From Paenibacillus sp. FSL H3-0469 (GTDB lineage Bacteria; Bacillota; Bacilli; Paenibacillales; Paenibacillaceae): a stretch of DNA of 64,000 nucleotides. Of the stretch, positions 17,264 through 26,175 are shown one piece after another; position 1 is the first letter of the stretch, and each line of letters opens with the position of its first letter. The DNA is taken from the NCBI RefSeq assembly GCF_038051945.1, contig NZ_CP150302.1, positions 2,914,001 to 2,978,000 of the forward strand. Direction: 5' to 3'. The translations under genes were made by a program, and so were the position numbers. The notes under the pieces are model-generated. The model was not told where the DNA came from and did no database searches. It was given only the letters and a program-made list of their open reading frames with translations.

Positions 17264-18022
17264 CTACACCTCTTGGCCGGTCTGGCCGGCAGGGATTTTG
17301 AGCGCGATGGCGCCAAGAACTTCTTTTTGCACAGCGATCAGCTCGTAGATCCCCTTCTCTCCGAGACCTAGCAGCTGATCCAGCTCCTGGCGGGTGAACG
17401 GCCGCTCTTCGCCCGTGCCCTGAACCTCAACGAAAGCGCCGCTGCCCGTCATGACCACGTTCATATCCACCTTCGCCTTGGAATCCTCTTCATAATTCAG
17501 GTCGAGCAGCGTCTTGTCGCCGACGACACCCACACTGATAGCCGCCAGGTAGTCTGTAATCGGGAAGACCGTCAGCTTATTCTGGAGGGCAAGCTTGTTC
17601 ATGGCGAAGGCCATCGCTACAAAAGCGCCCGTGATCGAAGCCGTCCGCGTCCCCCCGTCTGCCTGAATCACATCACAGTCCAGCGTAATGCTGCGTTCGC
17701 CGAGCGCCTGCAAATTCACCACGGAGCGCAAGGCCCGTCCGATCAGACGCTGGATTTCCATGGTCCGACCGGTCAGCTTGCCGCGCGCCGCTTCACGCTG
17801 GTTGCGGGTCTGGGTCGCGCGGGGAAGCATCGAATATTCGGCGGTTACCCAGCCCTTGCCTTGTCCTTTCAGAAACGGCGGGACCTTCTCGTCCACGGTT
17901 GCCGTACAAATGACCTTGGTATCTCCCATCTCAATGATGACGGAGCCTTCTGCATATTTGTTGGTCTGGGTCGTTATCGTTATTGGCCGGAGCTGATCTT
18001 CGTTGCGTCCGTTTGATCTCAT
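17264..18022 (-). CDS. rph: Ribonuclease PH
   Basis: A phosphate-dependent 3'-5' exoribonuclease that trims tRNA 3' ends. The 252-aa protein is full length: [19 protein letters not shown] opens the phosphorolytic core, and [60 protein letters not shown] and [20 protein letters not shown] are the signature segments for phosphate and RNA binding. It lies between gerM and rdgB, 190 bp downstream of gerM, and is tightly coupled to rdgB. Confidence 0.97.
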   Translation of the reverse strand: MRSNGRNEDQLRPITITTQTNKYAEGSVIIEMGDTKVICTATVDEKVPPFLKGQGKGWVTAEYSMLPRATQTRNQREAARGKLTGRTMEIQRLIGRALRSVVNLQALGERSITLDCDVIQADGGTRTASITGAFVAMAFAMNKLALQNKLTVFPITDYLAAISVGVVGDKTLLDLNYEEDSKAKVDMNVVMTGSGAFVEVQGTGEERPFTRQELDQLLGLGEKGIYELIAVQKEVLGAIALKIPAGQTGQEV

Positions 18023-18213
18023 CTTTTCTGCCTCCTACATCGTATAGCGCAAAGTTTGTGTATATATTCATCCGTATCTTATACGCAGAAACGGGTGCCG
18101 CCCCCTATGGAAGAGAACGGCACCGCTGCTCCTGACCGTTATTCGGATGAACAATACTTTATTCTATCAAAGAGTAGGCACAAAAGCATCTTTTTAAGCC
18201 GGGAGGATCCGCT

Positions 18214-19335
18214 CTAAAGCGGCAGCTCGTTCACATATTCCGGCGCGGAGACCGGCTGTCCGTAATCGACATTATTGGTGCCCGTAACCGTATCCTTGCC
18301 GTTCAGGCGGATCTGTACCAGAGAATCATCTGTATTCTGGGCCACCGTCAGCACGACCGACTCCAGCATCTCCTCAGGAATGCTTGTGCTGCCATCGAAC
18401 ATATCATCGGTCAGCGATACGGTGACCACTCCGTTCTGCCCTGCTTTTACAGAATCTACTACCGTCCCCTGCGTCATGACCATCTCCAGACCATTCTCGG
18501 ACTGCGGTCCGGCAATCAGCTCGCTCAGCGCCGCCTTCACCGTATCCCCGCCAGCGGGTACAAACCGGGTAACCGGAACATAATACTGGTGGCCGCCATC
18601 CGGTGAAGCCGCTGCGAAGTAGACTGTAACTGCGCTGGAATTCATCATCAGTGAGTTGTTCTTCGGCAGGTTAATCCCCATCGTACGGGACAGGGGGCGA
18701 TCCAGCGGTGTGCCTTGCAGCGGCATTTCGTTCAGCTTTTTGCCATCGACCCAGAGCTGTACTCCCTTGATGTCATCCTGACCGGTCAGTGTCCAGGTAA
18801 GCGCCTCAAGGATTTTGCGTTCATCCGAAGGCTCATAGTCGTTAAACGCCGAGTTGAATTCAACAATAGCGACATGGTCCTGGCCGACAGATACACTGTT
18901 TACTTTCGTCCCTGCGGGCAGTACGCCCTGGAAGCCCTTAGGCAGTGCAGAGGCATAATCCCCCTTGCTGACCAGAGCCGTGAGGGAATTCTTCAGCATG
19001 GCCGTGTCCTCGCTTTTCGGAAAAGACAGAGCCACCGGAGCCAGCAGACCGTTCTGATCCTCCAGATACACAGTGGTCCGCTCCCCGGCTACAGCAGGCG
19101 CACCGGTATCCTTCACCCCGGCGGACAGATTCGTCTCATCCAGAGAGGCCGGCCCGAATACACCAGTATCCAGCGTATCTTCCCCGCTCACTTGCAGCAT
19201 TTGAGCTTCTACGGCGGCGGGCGGCGGGTCTACAGCAGCGGATTCGGAACCAAACAGACTGCAGCCGGAGAGCACAAGCGGAACGGCCAGCAGGCAAGCC
19301 GCAGACGCCCCGCGGAGGTGTTTCACTGGTTTCAT
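18214..19335 (-). CDS. gerM: GerM-type lipoprotein with two GerMN domains
   Basis: In Bacillus, GerM is needed for sporulation and germination and helps hold the engulfment complex at the septal wall. A lipoprotein signal ends in LVLSGC near residue 26. Two GerMN repeats follow: about residues 70-200 (TTVYLEDQNGLLAPVALSFP) and 225-355 (VTVYFAAASPDGGHQYYVPVTRFVP). The order gerM-rph-rdgB matches Bacillus. The ATG at 19335 is preceded by AAAGGGG at 12 bp; a TTG one codon earlier is possible. The gap to rph is 190 bp with a weak GGTGCCG/CGGCACC stem, so rph may also have its own promoter. Confidence 0.93.
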   Translation of the reverse strand: MKPVKHLRGASAACLLAVPLVLSGCSLFGSESAAVDPPPAAVEAQMLQVSGEDTLDTGVFGPASLDETNLSAGVKDTGAPAVAGERTTVYLEDQNGLLAPVALSFPKSEDTAMLKNSLTALVSKGDYASALPKGFQGVLPAGTKVNSVSVGQDHVAIVEFNSAFNDYEPSDERKILEALTWTLTGQDDIKGVQLWVDGKKLNEMPLQGTPLDRPLSRTMGINLPKNNSLMMNSSAVTVYFAAASPDGGHQYYVPVTRFVPAGGDTVKAALSELIAGPQSENGLEMVMTQGTVVDSVKAGQNGVVTVSLTDDMFDGSTSIPEEMLESVVLTVAQNTDDSLVQIRLNGKDTVTGTNNVDYGQPVSAPEYVNELPL

Positions 19336-19598
19336 CAATCTTCATTACCCCTTTCTAGCGTTAAGATCAGTTTGTACTGCTATGTATACGAGCCCTGTGT
19401 CCAAAAAATAACAACAGCTTATCCTAAATTACAGAAGTTCTGCCGGAACCCCTGCTTGGGGGCGGACACTGCTATGTTCATCCAAGCTCAACCTGCCTGC
19501 GGGATACAAATCCGGACGTTTCTGGACATCGGTCTGCCGCTTGCGTACAATTTAGTACATACCCACATCACACCCGACTCACGAATGGAGGACTTCCT

Positions 19599-20198
19599 AT
19601 GACTGATGCCAAAATTCCTTACAGCCTCAACAGCAAAGCCGTTGCCGAAGCAACCCGGTACTGGCTGCACAAGCGCGGGGTCACCCTGGAGGAGATTGCC
19701 GAGCTTGTCATGATGCTGCAAAAGAAATACTATCCGGGCCTGACCATGGAGGAATGTATTCATAACGTTGAGATGGTACTCAGCAAGCGTGAGGTGCAAA
19801 ATGCGGTGCTGACCGGCATCCAGCTCGACGTACTGGCGGAGGAGGGCAAGCTGTTCTCGCCGCTCCAGGATATGATTGAGAACGATGAAGGATTGTACGG
19901 GGTAGACGAGATTCTCGCCTTCTCGATCGTTAATGTATATGGCAGTATCGGGTTCACCAACTATGGTTACGTGGACAAACTCAAGCCCGGCGTACTGGAG
20001 AGGCTGAATGACAAAACCACCGGCCAGATCCATACCTATCTGGATGATATCGTAGGGGCTGTAGCCGCAGCGGCCAGCAGCCGTATTGCCCACCGCAAGC
20101 AGGCGGAACGCGAGCAGGAGCTGGGTCTGCCCCATGCCCCGGAGGACGCGGAAGAGGCTGCACGGCGCAGCCGGCTGGAGGAGACGTTGCCGGAATAA
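19599..20198 (+). CDS. yutG: YutG-like phosphatidylglycerophosphatase A-family protein
   Basis: It matches the soluble Bacillales branch of the PgpA family (YutG), 199 aa. Signature segments are GVTLEEIAELVMMLQKKYYPGLT, EECIHNVEMVLSKREVQNAVLTGIQLD, SIGFTNYGYVDKLKPGVL and HTYLDDIVGAVAAAASSRIAHR. The likely substrate is a phosphatidylglycerophosphate-type phosphomonoester, but activity of this branch is poorly established. GGAGGAC before the ATG is the ribosome binding site. The next gene starts 42 bp after the stop, so cotranscription is likely. Confidence 0.87.
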   Translation: MTDAKIPYSLNSKAVAEATRYWLHKRGVTLEEIAELVMMLQKKYYPGLTMEECIHNVEMVLSKREVQNAVLTGIQLDVLAEEGKLFSPLQDMIENDEGLYGVDEILAFSIVNVYGSIGFTNYGYVDKLKPGVLERLNDKTTGQIHTYLDDIVGAVAAAASSRIAHRKQAEREQELGLPHAPEDAEEAARRSRLEETLPE

Positions 20199-20240
20199 GC
20201 CGAGAGCAATTATTTATAACAGGAAAGGTGCGAAGTGTGC

Positions 20241-21083
20241 ATGACCTATTCGTTCGTAGTGGAGCCGCTGGCTGTCCAGGAGTTCGAGAGTGAGGATGAG
20301 CGGATTGAGCGGTGCAAGGAATGGAATCTTCTGCCCGGGTCAGCCACCCGGGTCAAGACTTATCTGTACAAGCGGCAGGGCCTGACCCTGCCTTGTGAAA
20401 TCGTAGGGTTTGTGGATAATCAGACGGTGGTGGTCCAGTTCGAGAATAAGCAGCAGCATTGTATCCACCCGGCGTACCTCAAAGAAATGCAGACCGGAAG
20501 CTTCGGCCAGCGCGCGCAAGCGGCGGCGGATGCACGGTCCGAGGACCCGGCAGAAGCTGCCGGAGAAGCCGAGCTGCTGGAGAACCAGCCGGTTGAGGGT
20601 GATCCGGAGGTTCGCGGTGAGGCTGATGCGGAGGGTCCGGGAAATGCTGGTGCTGCGGAGGGCGATACTGCTGAGCGTGCAGAGAGTGGGAGTGCTGCGG
20701 AAGGTAAGAGCGCTGCGGAGACAACGGCTCCTGCAGAGAAGCCGCGTAAGCCAGCCGCCTCCAAAAAGAAGCCTGCCCTGCAGCTGCCGGAAGACAAGCT
20801 TAAGGTTACAGCGGTTGTCAAAGAATTCACGACCGTTCCCAACCATTTCTCGGATAACGATGATGAAGTGATTATCTATGACAATGTAGTGATAGAAGGG
20901 CATGAGCTGGCCATTGACGAAGTCTGGTCAAGCCACAGTGCCACGCTGAAGAAGCTGGAGCTCAAGGAGGGCGACCCCGTTTCTTTTGAAGCGAAGATTG
21001 TAGCCAAGAAGCTCTCCCAGCATCCGGTCAAATACAAAATCAACAACCCGTCCAAGATGAAGGTGATTCAGCCGGATTCTTAA
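20241..21083 (+). CDS. Hypothetical protein with acidic low-complexity middle, about 280 aa
   Basis: I do not recognise the family. There are two folded ends: residues 1 to about 90 (beta-rich; YKRQGLTLPCEIVGFVDNQT, VVVQFENKQQHCIHPAYL) and about 180 to the end (KVTAVVKEFTTVPNHFSDND, AIDEVWSSHSATLKKLELKEGD, VSFEAKIVAKKLSQHPVKYKI). Between them lies a long Glu/Ala/Gly stretch, probably disordered. The last part resembles a small RNA- or nucleic-acid-binding beta domain, which is only a guess. I favour the ATG at 20241 (AAAGGTG 10 bp upstream) over the GTG at 20235. It is cytoplasmic and follows yutG. Confidence 0.72.
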   Translation: MTYSFVVEPLAVQEFESEDERIERCKEWNLLPGSATRVKTYLYKRQGLTLPCEIVGFVDNQTVVVQFENKQQHCIHPAYLKEMQTGSFGQRAQAAADARSEDPAEAAGEAELLENQPVEGDPEVRGEADAEGPGNAGAAEGDTAERAESGSAAEGKSAAETTAPAEKPRKPAASKKKPALQLPEDKLKVTAVVKEFTTVPNHFSDNDDEVIIYDNVVIEGHELAIDEVWSSHSATLKKLELKEGDPVSFEAKIVAKKLSQHPVKYKINNPSKMKVIQPDS

Positions 21084-21123
21084 GAATGGGAATAACCGCA
21101 GGCCGCTGGACGGCACAGGTAAC

Positions 21124-21708
21124 TTATTGTCTAGGCAGAGCCTCCAGCGGCTGCGGTCCCATCTGATTGCGTTCGAGGAGGATAGTGATATCCTCTATCA
21201 GCTTTTTGGCCGAAATAGGCAGCGAGTGTGTAATCCACCATTCCATGACTCCCACAGCAGCAGAGGCCATAAAATGCAGCAGCATCTCCTTGTTCATCCC
21301 CTGGTTCACACCATCCATATCGATCTGCTCCGCCAGTCCTTCCATCAGCATTGCATGCAGACGGCTTCTTAAGGCAGGAATGCCGCTGTTATTAATTAAT
21401 GTAATGAAGACGGTGGCATGCTGCTCCACATATTCAGCCGTACGCAGCAGAGGACCGGAAGAGGTGAAATCCAGATTCTCCTGGACGCCCATACAGCGGT
21501 CACGCAGCTCCGTCATTTCCTTCTCAACACACTGATCCAGCAGATCATATTTGTCTACAAAATGCAGATAGATAGTCCCTCTGCTGACATTAGCCCGCTC
21601 CGCAATCTCATGTACCGTAATCTGCTCAAAGCCCTTCTCTTCCATCAGACTAAGAAACGCCTTAAAAATAGCATCCCGCGTCTTCCCGATCCGCCTGTCC
21701 ACCGCCAT
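21124..21708 (-). CDS. TetR/AcrR-family regulator
   Basis: The N-terminal helix-turn-helix is clear: KTRDAIFKAFLSLMEEKGFEQITVHEIAERANVSRGTIYLHFVDKYDLL (residues about 8-56). The C-terminal ligand domain is helical with a TetR_C-like end (EWWITHSLPISAKKLIEDITILLE). The start ATG lies just after GTAAGAGAG, a weak ribosome binding site. No efflux pump or enzyme gene lies next to it, so the target is unknown. It converges with the 20241 gene, and the tandem array lies upstream of it. Confidence 0.93.
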   Translation of the reverse strand: MAVDRRIGKTRDAIFKAFLSLMEEKGFEQITVHEIAERANVSRGTIYLHFVDKYDLLDQCVEKEMTELRDRCMGVQENLDFTSSGPLLRTAEYVEQHATVFITLINNSGIPALRSRLHAMLMEGLAEQIDMDGVNQGMNKEMLLHFMASAAVGVMEWWITHSLPISAKKLIEDITILLERNQMGPQPLEALPRQ

Positions 21709-21788
21709 CTCTCTTACATCTCCTTCGCCTGAGCACTTAGTTGCATTTATTATATTTAACAGTTGTCAAAAAAACAACAGGTGTGCAG

Positions 21789-22181
21789 AATTCAGGTGCA
21801 CTTTCGGCTAATTCAGGTGCACTTGTGCTCTTCATTTTCGCTTCCCGCCGACTTTTGGCTAATTCAAATGTATTTGTGCTCTTCATTCACGCTTCCCGTC
21901 CGCTTTCGGCTAATTCAGGTGCACTTGTGCTCTTCATTCACGCTTCCCGCCCGCTTTTGGCTAATTCAGGTGCACTTGTGCTCTTCATTCACGCTTCCCG
22001 CCCGCTTTCGGCTAATTCAGGTGCACTTGTGCTCTTCATTCACGCTCCCCGGCCACTTTCGGCTAATTCAGGTGCACTTGTGCTCTTCATTTTCGCCTTT
22101 AGCCGACTTTTGACTAATTCAGGTGCACTTGTGCTCTTCATTCACGCTTCCCGCCCGCTTTCGGCTAATTCAGGTGCACTT
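21789..22181. repeat. 51-bp tandem array, left part
   Basis: Seven to eight copies of a 51-bp unit beginning GGCTAATTCAGGTGCACTTG, with small differences (TTCACG or TTTTCG, CCCGCC or CCGG). Since 51 is a multiple of three, several frames stay open and yield apparent 17-residue repeat proteins, but no ribosome binding site or codon bias supports translation. The array continues at 23447 beyond the IS element. Confidence 0.92.
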
Positions 22182-22251
22182 TGCTGTTAGTGTTAACCGT
22201 GGACACCCGTTAAGAGAATAGAGATAATTAGTTTAACGAGGAGGTGTCCCC

Positions 22252-22548
22252 ATGAGTGGAACACGGAGAAGCTACAATGAAGAATACAAAAGACAGACCG
22301 TCAAGTACATCCAGGAGCAGACGAAAACGGTAGCGGAATTGGCCCTGGAGCTGGACATCCCCGCCAAAACGTTGCATAAATGGCTAGGACAGTATCGGCA
22401 GTTTGAGAATGAGCCCATCATTACTCCAGACAAATACAGAGAGCTGGAACGTCAACTGAAGGAGAGGGAGCGAGAGCTCGCAGACCTGACCGAAGAGATG
22501 GCCATCCTAAAAAAAGCAGTGCACATCTTCAGCAACCCAAAGAACTGA
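22252..22548 (+). CDS. IS3-family transposase OrfA
   Basis: 98 aa: N-terminal helix-turn-helix of the IS3/IS911 OrfA type (RRSYNEEYKRQTVKYIQEQ, then TVAELALELDIPAKTLHKW) and a leucine-zipper-like coil (YRELERQLKERERELADL). GAGGAGGTGTCCCC precedes the ATG. Near its end, seven As (22509-22515) followed by G form an A-AAA-AAG type slippery site that would yield an OrfAB fusion. Confidence 0.95.
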   Translation: MSGTRRSYNEEYKRQTVKYIQEQTKTVAELALELDIPAKTLHKWLGQYRQFENEPIITPDKYRELERQLKERERELADLTEEMAILKKAVHIFSNPKN

Positions 22549-22586
22549 GATTTCAGCTTATTGAAGATCATCGCTCCGAGTTCCCT

Positions 22587-23417
22587 GTGGAGAAGATGTG
22601 CCGTGTCTTTCAGGTGTCCCGGAGCGGTTATTACAAATGGAGAACAGCAGAACCTAGCCCCCAAGCCACCCGCAAAGCGTTGCTATTAAAGCGGATAGCC
22701 TATCATTTCCATGACTCTAAGGGTCGCTATGGCAGTCCCAAAATCAAGGTTCTCCTCGAACGTGAAGGGCACCGGGTCAGTGAACGCACCGTAGGAAAGT
22801 ATATGAAGGAACTCGGTCTGCGCTCTTGTGTCGCGAAACGATTTCGGGTATGCACCACCGACTCCAACCATCCGTTACCCATTGCCCCCAACCTGTTGAA
22901 CCAGCAATTTCACACGGAAAAGCCGAACCAGACGTGGGTGGCGGATATCACCTACATTCCCTGCCGGGAAGGACGGATGTACTTGGCGAGCGTACTGGAC
23001 CTGTGTACCCGGGAGATTGTCGGCTGGCGGCTTAGCGACCGGATGACCACTGACCTCGTACAAGGCGCTCTGGACGCTGCTTATCAGGCCAAACGCCCCG
23101 GGAAGGGCTTGATTCATCATTCGGATCGGGGCTCCCAGTACGCCTCTGCAGACTACCGGGAACGCCTAAAGTCGTACCAGATGACTGCAAGCATGAGCCG
23201 CAAAGGAAACTGTTATGATAACGCCTGTATCGAATCGTTTCACAGCCTCTTAAAAAAAGAGTTGGTGTACTGGAATCGATTTAAAACGAAGCAACAGGCG
23301 TATGATGCCATCTTCCAGTACATTGAATTTTTCTACAACCGCAAACGAATCCATGGGGCGCTGGGTTACGTTTCTCCGGTTCAGTTTGCAGCCACATTTA
23401 AGCGAAAAACGATGTAG
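22587..23417 (+). CDS. IS3-family transposase OrfB (DDE integrase domain)
   Basis: The -1 frame from the A7 slip at 22509-22515 is open without stops into this gene, so the natural product is probably OrfAB; the listed start is the first in-frame ATG. It contains an HTH_21 segment (CRVFQVSRSGYYKW) and the retroviral-type integrase core with the DDE residues in WVADITYIP, HHSDRGSQYAS and NACIESFHSLLKKE. The C-terminal FYNRKRIHGALGYVSP is typical. Full length and apparently active. Confidence 0.96.
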   Translation: MEKMCRVFQVSRSGYYKWRTAEPSPQATRKALLLKRIAYHFHDSKGRYGSPKIKVLLEREGHRVSERTVGKYMKELGLRSCVAKRFRVCTTDSNHPLPIAPNLLNQQFHTEKPNQTWVADITYIPCREGRMYLASVLDLCTREIVGWRLSDRMTTDLVQGALDAAYQAKRPGKGLIHHSDRGSQYASADYRERLKSYQMTASMSRKGNCYDNACIESFHSLLKKELVYWNRFKTKQQAYDAIFQYIEFFYNRKRIHGALGYVSPVQFAATFKRKTM

Positions 23418-23446
23418 TTGTTGTCTACTTTCTTGACAGGAGTCCA

Positions 23447-23540
23447 CTTGTGCTCTTCATTTTCGCTTCCCGCCGACTTTCGGCTAATTCAGGTGCACTT
23501 GTGCTCTTCATTCACGCTCCCCGGCCACTTTCAGCTAGAT
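23447..23540. repeat. 51-bp tandem array, right part
   Basis: About two further copies of the 51-bp unit, resuming at CTTGTGCTCTTCATT exactly where the left part stops. This shows that the IS entered an existing array. Confidence 0.9.
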
Positions 23541-23852
23541 CAAAGGGATTTATCCCTCTGATTATCACATCTCACCACTTACAGATAACTTTGGAGGAGG
23601 AATGAGTAGTGTTGTTGACAGGCTGCAAACTTCACCAATAAATTAGTCATTTCTTTCAGGTGTTCCAATAGTCGAGGTTTCCAGAAGAGTGTGAGGGCAA
23701 CAATAGGTTAATGAGCGGTTTTCGGTCAGCAGGTTGTGTGCAGCGGGGGCATCAGCAGCGGGTATAAGCGGAGGGTTATGAGCATTGAATTAGGGCTACG
23801 TATTGTGAGCTGTGAGTTGCATGTTATGGGCTACGTTTCGTAAGTTGCGTGT
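23541..23852. other. Intergenic stretch without a gene
   Basis: I see no gene or clear regulatory site. From about 23779 it contains degenerate forms of the 14-bp unit that becomes regular at 23853. Confidence 0.5.
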
Positions 23853-24054
23853 GATGAGCTATGTGTGATGAGCTACGTGTGATGAGCTACGTGTGATGAG
23901 CTACGTGTAATGAGCTACATGTAATGAACTACGTGTAATGAGCTACGTGTAATGAGCTACGTTTGATGAGCTACGTGTAATGAGCTACGTGTGATGAACT
24001 GCGTGTTATGAGCCACGTGCATGTGTGATCAACTACATGTGATGAAATGCAGGT
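23853..24054. repeat. 14-bp minisatellite (GATGAGCTACGTGT)n
   Basis: Eleven consecutive 14-bp units, perfect or one to three bases off, fill 23853-24006; degenerate units continue to about 24054. The main changes are G/A at the first base and ACGTGT/ACATGT. With a period of 14 every frame is interrupted, so it is not coding. The core TACGTG gives an E-box-like half-palindrome every 14 bp. Confidence 0.92.
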
Positions 24055-24120
24055 TAGTGGCAGCAGAGTACAATATCTTGTAATCTGCTGCCAGCAGCCT
24101 GCACCGTTTCCTGCGCCGGC

Positions 24121-25155
24121 TTACTCCACAGCCGTGAAAAACAGGCTGCCGCCAGGCCCAGCCTCCGTTTCGGCTGCCCGCCCCCGGCGCACCAGCTCGG
24201 CCAGGTGGGCCAGCGCCTCGCTCATGGCGAACCGCATCTGGTGCGCTGTCGCGACCCGGCTGCGGAACAGCCCCTCGCAGACCGCGAACCCGCTCTGCGG
24301 TCCGCCTGCGAGCAGCGCGGCTGTAGTATCCAGCCGCTCCTCATGATGCCGGAGCAGGCTGTCCGCCCGCGCCGTGAACCCCGGGAACGGTTCCCGGTGG
24401 CCCGGGAACGCCAGCGTAACCCGCAGGCTGCGCAGCTCCTGCAGCCCCTCCAGAAACGTCAGCAGCGGCTGCGGATCGCTGCCCGGCTGCAGGCCGACAT
24501 TGGGCGAGATCTGCGGCAGCACAGCATCGCCGCAGAGGATCTGCCCGCTGCCGCCGTGGTAGAACGACACATGCCCCGGCGCATGCCCGCCTGTGATAAT
24601 GGGCTGCCATTTCCGGCTGCCCATCACAAACGGCTCCGCGTCATTGATATAGGTGACCTCCGGCTGCGGGGTCACCTCAGGCAGGAAGCTATCCAGATGC
24701 TCCCGGATACCCGCAAGCCACTCCTCCGGCATCCCATACCGCCGGAAAAAGAGCGGCAGCGCCTCATTCAGAGTCGCCGCTTCCCCCCAGGCCAGACCGG
24801 CCTCGGCATGCGCCCGTTCGCTCATCCATACCCGCGCTCCGCTGCGGGACTGCATCCAGCCCGCCAGCCCGTAATGGTCGGGATGATGGTGGGTCACCAC
24901 GATATCCCGCACCTGCGTCCAGGTAAGGCTCAGTGCCTCAAGCACCCCCTGCCAGGCAAGCTCGGCAGCCGGTGTATGCGGGCCTGGATCAATGACCGTA
25001 ACCCTGCCGTCCTTATCCGGCAGCAGATAGCTGTTAACCTGGCGCAGCGGCAGCCCCATTGGCACCGATACCTGAAGAACTCCGCCGTCCCAAGCTTGAA
25101 TAATCTCCTTGTTCAACCTTCCTCCGCCTCCTCTAAGCCCTCTCCCTGATGCCAT
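24121..25155 (-). CDS. Metallo-beta-lactamase-fold hydrolase
   Basis: The metal motif HHHPDH (VTHHHPDHYGLAGW) lies near residue 90, followed by GGHAPGHVSFYH and CGDAVLP, giving the full two-metal site. At 344 aa it belongs to the larger YqjP-like group with an extra C-terminal helical domain (LLRHHEERLDTTAALLAGG). Substrate is unknown; hydroxyacylglutathione-hydrolase-like thioester activity is common in the fold. The ATG at 25155 lies two bases after the methyltransferase stop, with GGGAGGT 11 bp upstream inside that gene, so the two form a coupled operon. Confidence 0.9.
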   Translation of the reverse strand: MASGRGLRGGGGRLNKEIIQAWDGGVLQVSVPMGLPLRQVNSYLLPDKDGRVTVIDPGPHTPAAELAWQGVLEALSLTWTQVRDIVVTHHHPDHYGLAGWMQSRSGARVWMSERAHAEAGLAWGEAATLNEALPLFFRRYGMPEEWLAGIREHLDSFLPEVTPQPEVTYINDAEPFVMGSRKWQPIITGGHAPGHVSFYHGGSGQILCGDAVLPQISPNVGLQPGSDPQPLLTFLEGLQELRSLRVTLAFPGHREPFPGFTARADSLLRHHEERLDTTAALLAGGPQSGFAVCEGLFRSRVATAHQMRFAMSEALAHLAELVRRGRAAETEAGPGGSLFFTAVE

Positions 25156-25157
25156 CT

Positions 25158-25895
25158 CTAAGGTCTACCTCCCATGAAGATCATGCGGGCCGAGGATTCA
25201 GCGTTATATTCCTCTTCATCGTAGCCGCCGTGAACAGTATCCAGCCGCAGCCCGGCAGCGGCAAGCATTCTGCGGAAATCCTCCAGCGTGTAGAGCTTTA
25301 CCCGTTCCTGGCACTTGCGGGCCGGAGCGTTCCCGGCCTTCGAGGTCAGCAGGATATCCTTTTTCACATACCCCTCCTCGATCCGGCGGGTCTCGTCAAT
25401 CCGAACATCTCCGTCCTCCCGGACCGAATGGGGCACCAGATGGCGGATGACGTAAGCCGGGTTCAGGAAATCAATGATGAACCGGCCCCCCGGCTTCAGC
25501 ATCCGGCAAATCTCCTTAAGCACCTTAATCTGCTCCTCATCCTCTTCAAAATACCCGAAGGAAGTGAACAAATTGACCACAGCATCGAAGCCGCCCGCAA
25601 GCGGAAGCTCCCGCATATCCGATTGCAGCCAGGTTACCTGCTCTGCCCCAGCCTGCGCACACGCCTCACGCAGCAGCACCTTCGACAGATCCACACCTGT
25701 TACTTCATAGCCAGCCTGCGACAGAGCCAGTGAATGGCGGCCCATGCCGCAGCAGAGGTCCAGCACCTTCGCGCCCCGGGGCAGGCCAAGCCACTGGATC
25801 ATGCTCTCCACCTCATGACGCGCACCGCTGAAATCCCTGTGTCTGTATACAATCAGATAGTCCTCGCCAAAACATTTCTCATACCACTCACTCAT
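25158..25895 (-). CDS. Class I SAM-dependent methyltransferase
   Basis: Motif I (KVLDLCCGMGRHSLALSQ) near residue 40, an acidic VTGVDLS loop, WLQSDMRELPL and FDAVVNLFTSFGYF show the Rossmann SAM-binding fold. The C-terminal half (GRFIIDFLNP, LYTLEDFRRMLAAAGL) fits small-molecule methyltransferases of the YodH/ubiE-like group. The ATG at 25895 (MSEWYEKCFGEDY) is preceded by GGGAGCTAGGAGAG; 11 upstream residues are unlikely. It is the first gene of the pair with the MBL hydrolase. Substrate unknown. Confidence 0.9.
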   Translation of the reverse strand: MSEWYEKCFGEDYLIVYRHRDFSGARHEVESMIQWLGLPRGAKVLDLCCGMGRHSLALSQAGYEVTGVDLSKVLLREACAQAGAEQVTWLQSDMRELPLAGGFDAVVNLFTSFGYFEEDEEQIKVLKEICRMLKPGGRFIIDFLNPAYVIRHLVPHSVREDGDVRIDETRRIEEGYVKKDILLTSKAGNAPARKCQERVKLYTLEDFRRMLAAAGLRLDTVHGGYDEEEYNAESSARMIFMGGRP

Positions 25896-26107
25896 CTCTC
25901 TCCTAGCTCCCTCCATACTCCGCTTCACCGCACGGGCTTATCCCTGTCTCTAATAACGCCTATTGTACCGCCTTTTACTGTAGAAGCCCAGCGAAGTCAC
26001 AGACCTGCAACACATAATCATTTATTTATAATTAAAGGAACAGGATCACTGTGCGGATAAAAAACGTATGATCTCGCAGCGTATATGTATTCGGTTTTAC
26101 GCATAAC

Positions 26108-26145
26108 AAACAGCAGTCCCGGTACTTCCGCCGGGACTGCTGCAC
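26108..26145 (-). terminator. Terminator of the GH13 gene
   Basis: CAGCAGTCCCGG (26111-26122) pairs with CCGGGACTGCTG (26131-26142). On the minus strand TTTGTTATG follows, so the T-run is short but the stem is strong. Confidence 0.7.
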
Positions 26146-26175
26146 ATCTCCAGATCCGGTTGTAGGTTCGTTCGC

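Larger units (their letters stand above)
22182..23446 (+). mobile_element. IS3-family insertion sequence inserted in the 51-bp array
   Basis: The element lies between two halves of the 51-bp repeat. CTT borders both sides (22179-22181, 23447-23449) as a likely 3-bp target duplication; a 5-bp reading (CACTT) is possible. Imperfect terminal repeats are TGGACACCCGTTAAGAGAAT at 22200 and, inverted, TGGACTCCTGTCAAGAAAGT ending at 23446. The left repeat starts 18 bp inside the array junction. orfA and orfB are intact and joined by a -1 slippery site, so the copy looks functional. Confidence 0.93.

Noticed and set aside
18090..18122. GGTGCCG/CGGCACC stem as a gerM terminator
   Set aside because: The loop is large and no T-run follows on either strand, so I did not call a terminator.
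21741..22190. Apparent 149-aa protein of 17-residue repeats (SGALVLFIHASRPLSAN)
   Set aside because: It is the translation of the 51-bp tandem array; two other frames are equally open and no ribosome binding site is present.
21789..24054. CRISPR array
   Set aside because: The 51-bp and 14-bp arrays are head-to-tail repeats with no unique spacers, and no cas genes are present.
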